A stretch of DNA of 54,564 bases from a virus. Shown here one piece after another: positions 10,157 through 19,334 of the stretch. Location: positions 1-54,564 of IMG/VR virus record IMGVR_UViG_3300008111_002018, one strand, 5' to 3'. The number at the start of each line of letters is the position of its first letter. The first letter of the stretch is position 1. The notes beneath the pieces are model-generated. The model worked only from the letters and a program-made list of their open reading frames with translations, had not been told where the DNA came from and did no database searches. Position numbers and translations under genes: made by a program.

Positions 10157-11907
10157 TTAATATACATGTTAGCATATACATTGTTATTTGTTTCAGAATA
10201 TAGAAATCTACCATCTTCATACACATCAATTTTTTCTAAACCATCTTTTGGAATATAGTATGACCAACTATGTTTTCCACTAACAGATTGATTAAATGTT
10301 TGTTCAGTTCCGTCATTAAAATATGATATAACAACTCTATTTTTTGGTGTATCTGTATAGTTGTAAGATACAACAGCCAAATAGTTTGTTAATGTTTTTA
10401 CACTATCAATATTTCTATATACTTTATATATTCTTGTTGAACAACCTTCATACTTGGGGGATATGTTACTAATTGAAGTCTCAGTATTCCATAAGGTACC
10501 TTCAAAATCAATTGTTTGTTGGTCACCAGTTTTTCTTAAAATGTGTGAGTCAATATCATTATCAATAATATTCTGATACAAATATTCTTCGGCAATTTTA
10601 AAATCTAAATTACCAAACCTATCCATTAAATAATTTACATAATCTTGTTCACATGTAATTCGTTTAATGATTTGTAAAAAATACTCAATCTCACAGTAAA
10701 AATAGTGAAACGAAACATCTTTTCTTGAGTCATTTTCATTAAAATAAAACAATCCTTTTTTACCATTGTCGTGACACAATGATGGTACGGTATTTATGTA
10801 ATCCCAAGATGACTCTGAAAGTTTATCATCAACTTCTAATCTTTGAAAGTGGGTATAACCTAATGACTTTGCAAATATTAAAGAATTGAATAGATTAACT
10901 AATACAGGTAGACCATGTCTTTGTAAACCTGGCATAACATCAAAAATATCAATATCATCTCTCAAATGATATAAAGTCACATTACTAACATTTGTATAAT
11001 CATTTTCAAACAATTTATTATTTGAGTCGTATAAGTAATAGTTTGTTTTGGATAAAATTTCAGGTTTAATAATTGTGTTAGATACTAATAAAGTATCTTG
11101 ATTATTTCCTTTTAAAATATCCAAAAATTGTGATAATTTAACTTCAACTTCTTTGTTATGAACAAAAGAATCTATGATTGTAATTGTTTTATTTTTCATT
11201 TGATTGTGTCTGTTATATAGGTAATCTCTTACGTATTTATGTGTTTGTTTTTTTTCTTCAGGTGAAAGTGATGTTAAAACACCTTGACCATGTTCTCTGT
11301 ATATACCACCAACCCATTCATCACCACGTATCTTACCTCTTAATGATAACTCATAATTGACAGGATAATCTAAATAAGGTAATGACATCATGTATGGTTT
11401 AATTAAATCTTTGTAATTTCTAAACATTCTTCCAAAAGATACGTAATTCTCTACAAATAAGTCTTCTGTTGTTATGTCTTTAATTGGACTACATAACCAT
11501 GTATTAGTTTTGTTGGGGGTATAAATACCATTAGTGTATAACCAATAACCTGTACAATGCATTGAATAGTCAGGGTTTGCATCTAAAAAATCAACTTGTT
11601 TTTGTAATTTATACTCATTAAAAAAATAATCATCTCCATCTAAATAGGCGATATATTCACCTTGTGCTTGCGATAATAAAAATGGTATGTTTTTATGAAA
11701 ACCTAAATTTTCAGTTGCACGAAAATGTTTTAAATTGGGATAAAAATTAGTTAATCGCTCAATAATTTGCTCTGAACCATCTTGAGAAAAATCATCTCTA
11801 ACTAATACCTCAAACTCAAAACTTGTTTTTTGCCATAAAGCGGACAATAACGCTTGTTCTAAATAATTCGCAAATTTATAAGCGGGTACTATAACACTTA
11901 CTTTCAT
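10153..11907 (-). CDS. GT2 family glycosyltransferase with long C-terminal extension
   Basis: The N-terminal ~220 residues of this 584-residue protein are a clear GT2 domain. It starts MKVSVIVPAYKFANYLEQAL, has an ENLGFHKN segment and carries the metal-binding DGDDYF. A second region of about 250 residues begins with NKTITIIDSFVHNKEVEVK and may be another sugar-binding or transferase domain. The last ~100 residues look beta-rich. Four-base overlaps with both neighbours indicate translational coupling. The first domain is well supported; the nature of the C-terminal two thirds is open. Confidence 0.8.
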   Translation of the reverse strand: MKVSVIVPAYKFANYLEQALLSALWQKTSFEFEVLVRDDFSQDGSEQIIERLTNFYPNLKHFRATENLGFHKNIPFLLSQAQGEYIAYLDGDDYFFNEYKLQKQVDFLDANPDYSMHCTGYWLYTNGIYTPNKTNTWLCSPIKDITTEDLFVENYVSFGRMFRNYKDLIKPYMMSLPYLDYPVNYELSLRGKIRGDEWVGGIYREHGQGVLTSLSPEEKKQTHKYVRDYLYNRHNQMKNKTITIIDSFVHNKEVEVKLSQFLDILKGNNQDTLLVSNTIIKPEILSKTNYYLYDSNNKLFENDYTNVSNVTLYHLRDDIDIFDVMPGLQRHGLPVLVNLFNSLIFAKSLGYTHFQRLEVDDKLSESSWDYINTVPSLCHDNGKKGLFYFNENDSRKDVSFHYFYCEIEYFLQIIKRITCEQDYVNYLMDRFGNLDFKIAEEYLYQNIIDNDIDSHILRKTGDQQTIDFEGTLWNTETSISNISPKYEGCSTRIYKVYRNIDSVKTLTNYLAVVSYNYTDTPKNRVVISYFNDGTEQTFNQSVSGKHSWSYYIPKDGLEKIDVYEDGRFLYSETNNNVYANMYIK

Positions 11908-12476
11908 AACATTCTTGTATTTGCTCCAACGTAAATTCCTTCTTTATTAATGTTTTTAACAATACCAGTGTTTAAACCTATTGTTACATTATCAACAACT
12001 GATAATTTTTCTTTAATTGATGAATTAGTTCCTAAATAAACTTTATCACCTATTGTGACATTTCCTGAAACAATAGAACCTGGCATTGCACTAAAATAAT
12101 CACCAATGATACAATCATGACCAATATGGTTACTACGATTTAATAATGTGTGTGAACCTAATTTAATATTAGTTGTTAATATTGAATAAGCACCAATAAA
12201 ACTACCATCACCAATTTCTACATCATCCATGATAATAGCTGTGGGATGTATGAATGTAAAATATTTTGTGTTTTTTGGTAATCTTTGTATTATATCGTAT
12301 CTATCTTTAGAGTTTGCAACTGCAACCATTACAACATGTTTATCAGGTTGTAATGAAGATAATGGTAATGTATCTGAGTTAACATATTCGTCATCAACAA
12401 ATCTTTTTAATTTAACACCCATTTGTGACATAACTTCACGAGCGTGACCACCATTACCAACTAAAACTTTAATCAT
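11904..12476 (-). CDS. NeuD/PglD-type sugar O-acyltransferase (left-handed beta helix)
   Basis: The 190-residue protein starts MIKVLVGNGGHAREVMSQ, the N-terminal nucleotide-sugar-binding motif of NeuD/PglD enzymes. Hexapeptide repeats follow (for example VEIGDGSFIGAYSIL and VTIGDKVYLGTNSSI) that form a left-handed beta helix. His114-region SNHIGHDCIIG matches the catalytic histidine region of the family. Members acetylate amino-sugars or sialic acids using acetyl-CoA. It is coupled by four bases to a DegT-like gene, a pairing typical of amino-sugar synthesis and modification such as PglE-PglD. Confidence 0.85.
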   Translation of the reverse strand: MIKVLVGNGGHAREVMSQMGVKLKRFVDDEYVNSDTLPLSSLQPDKHVVMVAVANSKDRYDIIQRLPKNTKYFTFIHPTAIIMDDVEIGDGSFIGAYSILTTNIKLGSHTLLNRSNHIGHDCIIGDYFSAMPGSIVSGNVTIGDKVYLGTNSSIKEKLSVVDNVTIGLNTGIVKNINKEGIYVGANTRML

Positions 12477-13117
12477 TGTTTATAAATTTCAAATTTTGAT
12501 AAATCAGGATATGGTAATTCTAAATCATTATTTTGTTTTTTAGTACCATCAATATTATAGAATTGATTCATTAGTAGTAAACCACGTGTTGCTAACTCAG
12601 GCATCATATAAAAGTTCCAACCTAACATATCCAAGTTATCATCATGATATGAACATTCACGTCTACCACTATATCTTGCTCGTTTAAACCAGTGATACGC
12701 ATCTAAACTATCTGTTAGTATTGCACCACCTTTACTTAGTTTAAAGTGTTTATATGGTCCTGTAAATGAAATACACATGTGACTATTTGGTTTATACATG
12801 TCAGCAGTAAATGACAATGCTGAATCCCAAACATTTGAACCAATTAATTGATAAGAACCTTTAATTGTTTTTCCATCAACAGGTATAAAATCAACTTTTA
12901 ATCCTGCGTGTATTATTTCACAAGGAACTGAAGGATATGTTCTATTTGGTATTGATATTTTTTCACTTTGAATTGATTTGGTTATATTTTTTTCATAATA
13001 CAATGCTAAAAATAATGCGTTACTCATGTTATCTAATGTAACAACATAAGGTGCTCCAGTATATCTACCAAGTTCTTTTTCAAAGTCATCTGTTATTTTA
13101 TAAACTCCGTTTGCCAT
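12473..13117 (-). CDS. Short DegT/DnrJ/EryC1-type aminotransferase-like protein
   Basis: The 214-residue protein resembles the PLP-binding large domain of sugar aminotransferases. Visible parts are the N-terminal FEKELGRYTGAPYVVTLDN, a strand ISIPNRTYPSVPCEI, and the region SFTGPYKHFKLSKGGAILTD, where the PLP lysine normally sits. Usual DegT enzymes have about 370 residues, so this one lacks the C-terminal small domain. It could be a compact variant, a partner-dependent enzyme or a non-PLP relative. The following operon gene is a NeuD/PglD-type acyltransferase, which fits amino-sugar chemistry. Confidence 0.7.
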   Translation of the reverse strand: MANGVYKITDDFEKELGRYTGAPYVVTLDNMSNALFLALYYEKNITKSIQSEKISIPNRTYPSVPCEIIHAGLKVDFIPVDGKTIKGSYQLIGSNVWDSALSFTADMYKPNSHMCISFTGPYKHFKLSKGGAILTDSLDAYHWFKRARYSGRRECSYHDDNLDMLGWNFYMMPELATRGLLLMNQFYNIDGTKKQNNDLELPYPDLSKFEIYKQ

Positions 13118-13119
13118 AT

Positions 13120-13962
13120 TTAATTTTTAATTGCTAATGTTGAAATATCGTAATTAAATAGTTCATACCCTAAAGATAATAAAAAATTATTTACCTCATC
13201 ATTATCTTCATCAGTAATATTTGAGTTTTCAAAAATAATAAAATCAGATAACAGATGGGTATTATTTTTTAACGATAAAATTAATTTAGCGTCTAACCCC
13301 TCAACATCTAAGTGCATCCAAAAAGGTTTAGTATCAAAATTATTTATAATTAAATCTTTTAACGATATTGATGTTTTTCTTGTTTCAACAATATCTGTAA
13401 TATTAAATTTTTCAAAATGATTAATATCTGTTGAATTAAAATAACCTGATTCACTTTCATAGAAAGAAACTTCATCCCCATTTGGTGTTATTAAAGACTG
13501 AATTAGTTTAACGTTGTTAATTGATTTATAATTGTTTATTAAACCATTAAATTGTTTATCAGACGCTTCAACAAGAATTGCGTTTGTGTGTCCTTCTTTA
13601 ACAGATTGTACCCATTCACCATATTCACCATCATGTGTTCCTATAGCCAAACCAACATTATTAGGGTTTGATGAACAATATGTTAAGAATATTTGGTGTA
13701 AAAAATCTTGTTTATTTGGTATGAACCTTTCCTCAAAAATAGTTTTACCTGATTTAGTGGTTACAGTAATATTCTTAAAATTAAAATCGTTGTAATCTAC
13801 AAACCAATTGTCATTTGCGGTTGATTTCCAAACAATTTCGTCATTAATGTATTTTGAAAAATACACATTTAATGGAAATTCATCATCATTTATTACTTTA
13901 GAAACACCGTGAGTTCTAAAAGTAACCTTATTGTTAACACTATTTAATGAAAAAATATTCAT
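13120..13962 (-). CDS. FkbM-like methyltransferase with N-terminal beta module
   Basis: The C-terminal part of this 280-residue protein is an FkbM-type methyltransferase: VGLAIGTHDGEYGEWVQ at the SAM-binding glycine loop, AILVEASDKQFNGL at strand 2, then FWMHLDVEGLDAKLI, the family's characteristic acidic motif. The first ~90 residues are beta-rich and resemble the N-terminal module of the TibC-like enzymes of the same operon. FkbM proteins O-methylate sugars or polyketides. The gene is two bases from the DegT-like gene and overlaps the upstream gene by one base. Confidence 0.8.
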   Translation of the reverse strand: MNIFSLNSVNNKVTFRTHGVSKVINDDEFPLNVYFSKYINDEIVWKSTANDNWFVDYNDFNFKNITVTTKSGKTIFEERFIPNKQDFLHQIFLTYCSSNPNNVGLAIGTHDGEYGEWVQSVKEGHTNAILVEASDKQFNGLINNYKSINNVKLIQSLITPNGDEVSFYESESGYFNSTDINHFEKFNITDIVETRKTSISLKDLIINNFDTKPFWMHLDVEGLDAKLILSLKNNTHLLSDFIIFENSNITDEDNDEVNNFLLSLGYELFNYDISTLAIKN

Positions 13963-15923
13963 TATTTTTTTCTTTTAGTGATTAAAACACCGTGAGGTTC
14001 ATTAACACTAACCCTATCTTTACGAGTCATATGTAGTGTGAATAATTCACATTCAAATCCAAATTTAGTTAACTTATCCACCATTGGTATCAATTCACCA
14101 TTATTATTACCATGAAACTCAATAATAAACTTTTCAATCATATTCATTTGTTCATCAGTTAATGATTCAATTAACTCATATTCACCACCCTCAATATCAC
14201 ATTTAAATAATGAAATATTTGTTAAATTATTTTCGTTAACAATCTCATCAAATGTTATGGTTTCTAAGTCCATAGTTGAATCTAAATCACTGTACGATGG
14301 ATTTGAGTTATCAAAAGTATGAGTACCAATTGTTGAATTTTTTGTTGAGTAATGAAACTTTATGTTTTGTTTCTTACCTGTTAAAGGTGCTAAATAGACC
14401 GGTGATTTTTCATAATCAGAACCTAAAACTGTTTTAATATTTTTATCCAATAAAGGATTCGCTTCAACTAAAATAACTTTTTTAGCGTCTTTAGCGTACA
14501 TGTACTTAGCAAATAAACCAATATTAGCACCAACATCAATTACCGTATCCATATCATTTAGGTTAAAACTACCGTAAATGTCATCACTAAAGAATTCTAT
14601 ATAATTCCTGAATGAACAATCAAATGGTTCAAAATTTACTTTAGGTAATCTTGGAAAAATATCATTTACAACAATTTCGTGACTGTATTTTAAATTGTCA
14701 TTTTGGTCATAAAAATCAAGTGAGAAACCTCTAAAAGTTGCCAATTGATGGAACTTTATGATATGTTGAGGTATTGGTATTACAAACCAACCCAAAGGTG
14801 AGTCGGCTTTAAAATTCATCCAATACATTGGTGCTCCCGATGTTAAACATTTGAACGATACTTTATAATCAATTGGGTCGTAACCACTGTAAAAAATATT
14901 GATTTTGTTTTCATCTTTTTCGTAGCTGATGTGCATTAAGTTTTGTAAATTATCCATGTTAAATTTTTTAAGTAGTAAGTTTGTATCCTGGTTTATATCT
15001 CCAGTAAGATATGTGATGTTATCATAAATGTCATATTTACCACAGTAAACATCTAAATTAAACATCATCATTGGCATTTTATATTCCAACGCTTCTTTAA
15101 TTGCAATTGGATTTAATTCTTTATTATTTCGGTCACCTTTTGATGCGAAGAAGAATAAATCAGCCGCTTGTAAAAAGTTATAGACATCATGTCTTTCACC
15201 CCAAACAATACAGTTATCAGGTTTGTTATTCATTAAAGGTTCCCAATAATCTTTAAAATTACCAGCTTGATTACCTAAGAAGTGAAATCTAAATTTATGA
15301 CCTTGTAATTTACGAGCAATTTCAAACAAATAACCCTGATTTTTTCTTTGGGTAAATAAACCAACATTTACAATGTGTATACAATCTTTTTCAAGACCGA
15401 GTAATTCTTTATATTTTTCTTGGTCTCTTGATTTGAAATCAACAGGGTATTCAATAACTTCGTATGGTATATCATATACTGAATATCTGAAAGCGTTAAA
15501 AGGACTAACAAATAAAAATTTATCAGGAAACCATCTTTTATTTTGAACAGGAAATGATGAATCGTGCGTAGTTTCAAATACTTTATATTTTCTTTGTTTG
15601 TTATAAACAACCGCAGTTATTTCATCCTCTAAAAAATATTCAGGAAATTCTTCTAAACATACTAAATCAGGGTCAAACGATGTTAGTAATTCAGTGAAGT
15701 GTTCTTTTCTTCTACTATCATCTAATGTAATCAATTTGTCTTCACCAATAAGTTCCAATACTCTATTTCTTTGTACATTAAATAACCACGCATGATTATG
15801 GTGTTCAACACATAAAATATCATATTCATCTTTTAATAAAGAAATTTTATTTACCAATACTTGAGGTAATCCACCTGTTGATAAGTGAGGTGTAAAAAAT
15901 AATAGTTTTTCCTTGTTATTCAT
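13962..15923 (-). CDS. Fusion of GT-B glycosyltransferase and FkbM-type methyltransferase
   Basis: The 653-residue protein carries a GT4-like GT-B domain in residues 1 to about 320. It begins LLFFTPHLSTGGLPQVLVN and has NVGLFTQRKNQGYLFEIAR and NKELNPIAIKEALEYKMPM in the donor half. A middle segment around residues 335-430 is beta-rich (KINIFYSGYDPIDYKV). The C-terminal ~210 residues are an FkbM methyltransferase with TVIDVGANIGLFAKYMY, VILVEANPLLD and SLFKCDIEGGEYELI. One polypeptide could therefore add a sugar and methylate it. The one-base overlap on each side shows tight coupling. Confidence 0.85.
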   Translation of the reverse strand: MNNKEKLLFFTPHLSTGGLPQVLVNKISLLKDEYDILCVEHHNHAWLFNVQRNRVLELIGEDKLITLDDSRRKEHFTELLTSFDPDLVCLEEFPEYFLEDEITAVVYNKQRKYKVFETTHDSSFPVQNKRWFPDKFLFVSPFNAFRYSVYDIPYEVIEYPVDFKSRDQEKYKELLGLEKDCIHIVNVGLFTQRKNQGYLFEIARKLQGHKFRFHFLGNQAGNFKDYWEPLMNNKPDNCIVWGERHDVYNFLQAADLFFFASKGDRNNKELNPIAIKEALEYKMPMMMFNLDVYCGKYDIYDNITYLTGDINQDTNLLLKKFNMDNLQNLMHISYEKDENKINIFYSGYDPIDYKVSFKCLTSGAPMYWMNFKADSPLGWFVIPIPQHIIKFHQLATFRGFSLDFYDQNDNLKYSHEIVVNDIFPRLPKVNFEPFDCSFRNYIEFFSDDIYGSFNLNDMDTVIDVGANIGLFAKYMYAKDAKKVILVEANPLLDKNIKTVLGSDYEKSPVYLAPLTGKKQNIKFHYSTKNSTIGTHTFDNSNPSYSDLDSTMDLETITFDEIVNENNLTNISLFKCDIEGGEYELIESLTDEQMNMIEKFIIEFHGNNNGELIPMVDKLTKFGFECELFTLHMTRKDRVSVNEPHGVLITKRKK

Positions 15924-17506
15924 TATAGCTTACTAAAAATAAAATGTTCTGTAGCAATATAATCAACACAACCTTCAAGTAAATGTTTTATAACTTGACT
16001 TGGGTAGTTATTGATTGGTTCCCCGTGAGCATTAAATGATGTGTTTAATACAACAGGAATATCGGATAACTTATAGTATTCTGATATGATACTATGAAAA
16101 TTTGGGTTATTATTTTTATCAACAGCTTGAGGTCTTGCAGTTTTATCCTTTGGATGAATAACTGCTGGAATCTTATCAACCCATTCTTTTCTGGTGTCAT
16201 AACACAATGTCATAAATTCTGCTGCGTATAGTGACCTATCTGCGTGAAAGATAGTATTAATATGTTCTTTTAACACACTTGGTGCAAATGGCATAATTTC
16301 ATTACGTCTTAATTTTTTATTTAACAATACGTGTGTTTTGGTGTCGGTAGGTCTAGTAACAATACTTCTATTACCTAACGCTCTTGGACCATACTCTGTT
16401 TTACCATAAAATAAACCAACAACTTTTCCTTCATCTATTAATTCGGCAACTCTACTATGTGAAGAAGGTTCAAAATAAATTTGACCTGGATAGTTATTTA
16501 TTTCTGACATCCAATCGTCACCATTAAATTCTGAACCAAAAAATACATTATCTAATTTAAGTGGTAATAACAATTCACCAAGTTCATTTGCTTTACACAA
16601 CGCAGCACCGGTAGACAAACCACCATCACCCATTGAAGGGTGTATGTAAATCTCCTCAAAGAAATTAAAACTATTGATGGATTGATTTAATTTTACGTTA
16701 GCAAATAAACCACCATTAAATGTTACTTTATTATAATCAGGATATCTGGATTTCAAATCTCTAAGATATTGCCACATTAATTCTTCGGTGTGTTTTTCTA
16801 AACAAAATGCTAAGTCATTTCTATTTTCTTCAGAATCAAAATAACCTGAATTTTTTAATTTATCAACAAAAATAAAATCAAACAATGTTTCAGAATTTGA
16901 TGGTCCAAATGTTAAGTCACCATTATATTTTATAATGTGTTTAAGATAGTTGTACAACATTTCATTGTATTTACCATGAGATGCCATACCAACGACTTTA
17001 CCTTCATCTTTAAACATCTGCCAACCAAGTAATACGGTTACTCTTCCCCACAAACCAGCTAATGATGTGGTTGTTGGAACGTTTTGTGAACTAACAACTT
17101 CATAGTCACCATTGTCACATAAGTAAACTTTTCCTCTACTTCTATTACCTTGACCATCATGACTCACAGCCAATACTTTACCCTCAAATCCTGATGTAAA
17201 ATATGCTCCTAAAGCATGACATTTATGGTGTGAATAACTAGTTGTTTTATCAATTAAACATATGTTATCATCTTCAATCTTATAGTGTTTTGGTAATGCA
17301 AAAGCAACATGGTCACAATTTTCCAATGTAACACCAAAGTTCTTTTCAATGAACTCTAAACCTTTAATTGGGTGTGCCCAATAACTATGTATTGCTTTAA
17401 TACCTGTTAATTTTTCTTCTTCAATAGCACAAACTAATTTACCATCAATTACTAATGCAACTGATGAATCGTGACCTCCGTGATGTATTCCTATAATTGT
17501 ACTCAT
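15923..17506 (-). CDS. NodU/TobZ-family carbamoyltransferase
   Basis: The 527-residue protein is a full-length O-carbamoyltransferase. The N-terminal Kae1/YrdC-type ATPase-like domain starts IIGIHHGGHDSSVALVIDG with EEEKLTG and SHHKCHALGAYFTSGFEG. The C-terminal domain contains EYGPRALGNRSIVTRP and NEIMPFAPSVL, which are family signatures. These enzymes use carbamoyl phosphate and ATP to carbamoylate a hydroxyl group on a sugar or antibiotic. In a phage glycan operon the target is probably a sugar of the assembled glycan. All motifs look intact. Confidence 0.92.
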   Translation of the reverse strand: MSTIIGIHHGGHDSSVALVIDGKLVCAIEEEKLTGIKAIHSYWAHPIKGLEFIEKNFGVTLENCDHVAFALPKHYKIEDDNICLIDKTTSYSHHKCHALGAYFTSGFEGKVLAVSHDGQGNRSRGKVYLCDNGDYEVVSSQNVPTTTSLAGLWGRVTVLLGWQMFKDEGKVVGMASHGKYNEMLYNYLKHIIKYNGDLTFGPSNSETLFDFIFVDKLKNSGYFDSEENRNDLAFCLEKHTEELMWQYLRDLKSRYPDYNKVTFNGGLFANVKLNQSINSFNFFEEIYIHPSMGDGGLSTGAALCKANELGELLLPLKLDNVFFGSEFNGDDWMSEINNYPGQIYFEPSSHSRVAELIDEGKVVGLFYGKTEYGPRALGNRSIVTRPTDTKTHVLLNKKLRRNEIMPFAPSVLKEHINTIFHADRSLYAAEFMTLCYDTRKEWVDKIPAVIHPKDKTARPQAVDKNNNPNFHSIISEYYKLSDIPVVLNTSFNAHGEPINNYPSQVIKHLLEGCVDYIATEHFIFSKL

Positions 17507-18147
17507 AAATTCATTATATCGTTAAAAAGTTCTCTTGAGTTAAATGGTAACCAGTTATTTTTATGTTCTGATGATACGTTTGGTTTTGTATGGTTACTAC
17601 AAAATAAAAAACCACTTCCCCATTCACCTAAAGATTCTCGTTTAATGTTAAACCTACCAATTTTAAATCTTGAATAGTATTTTGTATTTAATCTACTAAT
17701 GTCGGTTAAAGGTAAGAATGTTATTTTAGAATCAACATATTGTTGTGATAATCTGTCTGAAAATTTTGAATATATTGTAAGATTTGTTCTTACTTTATCT
17801 CGATAATCAATTGATTGTTCTGCCCACGTACATGACTCTTTATATGAGTCAGTATCAAATGTTAAGGCTACTTCTTTATCTGATTCATTAAATGTATGTT
17901 GAGTAACTAATACTGGATAGTTATTTTTCCAACCCCAAATTTTAACTCTCCACTGATTTCTAAATTTTTTACCTAAATGTACAAACCAATTTTCGGGGGA
18001 CATTATGTTATGATTGACCAACGCCCAATCATTTCCGTAATTTTCATAAACCTCAACAAGATACCTGTGACTCCAAGTATCCCATATGTTAATAAAAACA
18101 CCGTCAACAAAGTTTATAGTACAATTTATATTATTAAAATCCGTCAT
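17503..18147 (-). CDS. Protein with stand-alone TibC-type beta module, function unknown
   Basis: The first ~90 residues of this 214-residue protein (INCTINFVDGVFINIWD, then QWRVKIWGW) resemble the beta module that precedes the catalytic domain of the TibC-like proteins in this operon. The remaining 120 residues match nothing I know; they contain many aromatic residues and no obvious catalytic motif. It could be a substrate-recognition or chaperone partner of the heptosyltransferase encoded immediately upstream in the operon. Four-base overlaps link it to both neighbours. Confidence 0.65.
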   Translation of the reverse strand: MTDFNNINCTINFVDGVFINIWDTWSHRYLVEVYENYGNDWALVNHNIMSPENWFVHLGKKFRNQWRVKIWGWKNNYPVLVTQHTFNESDKEVALTFDTDSYKESCTWAEQSIDYRDKVRTNLTIYSKFSDRLSQQYVDSKITFLPLTDISRLNTKYYSRFKIGRFNIKRESLGEWGSGFLFCSNHTKPNVSSEHKNNWLPFNSRELFNDIMNL

Positions 18148-19334
18148 ATTAAATTATTTTCTTTTATTTTATCAATTACCATTTTTGGTGATATTTTTCT
18201 TGAACACTCCCAGTTTTTATTTTCGGGACATAATGTTTTTTCAAACACAGTAAATTTATCGGCATGTTTTTCAGAGTTCCAACAACCATGACAAACATCT
18301 TCATTGATTACTCTTATACAATCTTCAGTAAATTCATTGGTTGCTTTTGTCACACCAGAAATCATAACTACTTTTCTACCACATGCCCATGCTAACCAAG
18401 CAAGACCTGAACTCACACCAATAAAAAACTCACAATGATGTAGATACCACATACGGTCAGTTAATGGTAAATTACCATTTCTTTTTGTAACTTTTTTTAA
18501 GTCAGTTTTTTCTTTTGAAATTGAAACCACCTCATAACCTAATGAAGTTAATTCATTTACTAAAGTTTGCCAACCAACTTTATTATTCCATTGTTTAATT
18601 TCACCTGACGCAAATTCAGAAATACAGACATATTTTTTTTGAATTGGTCTTTCATTATTTTCACAAATTAAATGAGGTCTCATCTCTTTTAATTCTAAAC
18701 CAAGTACTGATGGTGCAAAATGTTGAAGAGGGATTAATGATGGATGATACGGTGATTCATTTTTTTTCCAATATGTTAAGTCATCAAAATGAAGATATTT
18801 TTTCTTAAATAATAACTTACGTAAATTGATATGTTCTTCATTTGGAATGCCGTATGATATTTTATAAGTTGCGTAAAATTTAGAATCATTAAATTCGTAA
18901 GTATCACCACGAACAATTGTAAAATCACTATAAGATTTTTCAAATATTGAAGGAATAAAAGTTTGGAATGTAATATTACAATTATGAATTTTACCAAATT
19001 CTTTAACATATTCAACCCAAGCCAAATTATCACCAATTGGTGTGTTTGTAATTGCGATTAATACATCTTTATCTTTTAAATCTAAAACTTCCTCATGAAT
19101 AATTCCCAAACCATTTTTCATAACAACCACTTTCCATTCAACATAATAATTGATTGCGGTTTTTGTCCAATAATTTGGTTTTAAAGTGTCTGAATGTAAA
19201 AGTTTATTTGTTTTATTATCTAAGAATAAAACTTCATAAGTTTCATCTTCAGGATATTCCTTATCGGGAACACCAACAATCTCAACTTTGGCGCCAAGAT
19301 GAAAATCTACTTTTATTTTAATTTCCTGTTCCAT
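18144..19334 (-). CDS. TibC-like autotransporter-type heptosyltransferase (GT9)
   Basis: The 396-residue protein has the same plan as the C-terminal half of the 701-residue fusion. A beta module comes first (IKVDFHLGAKVEIVG to about residue 90). A GT9 GT-B domain follows, with TPIGDNLAWVEYVKEF, QWNNKVGWQTLVNELTSLGY and FFIGVSSGLAWLAWACGRK. The four-cysteine cluster CHGCW, LCPEN and ECSR corresponds to the iron finger of TibC. TibC and Aah hyperglycosylate serines in repeat-rich adhesins with heptose. The full domain set makes an active O-heptosyltransferase plausible; the acceptor is unknown. Confidence 0.87.
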   Translation of the reverse strand: MEQEIKIKVDFHLGAKVEIVGVPDKEYPEDETYEVLFLDNKTNKLLHSDTLKPNYWTKTAINYYVEWKVVVMKNGLGIIHEEVLDLKDKDVLIAITNTPIGDNLAWVEYVKEFGKIHNCNITFQTFIPSIFEKSYSDFTIVRGDTYEFNDSKFYATYKISYGIPNEEHINLRKLLFKKKYLHFDDLTYWKKNESPYHPSLIPLQHFAPSVLGLELKEMRPHLICENNERPIQKKYVCISEFASGEIKQWNNKVGWQTLVNELTSLGYEVVSISKEKTDLKKVTKRNGNLPLTDRMWYLHHCEFFIGVSSGLAWLAWACGRKVVMISGVTKATNEFTEDCIRVINEDVCHGCWNSEKHADKFTVFEKTLCPENKNWECSRKISPKMVIDKIKENNLI

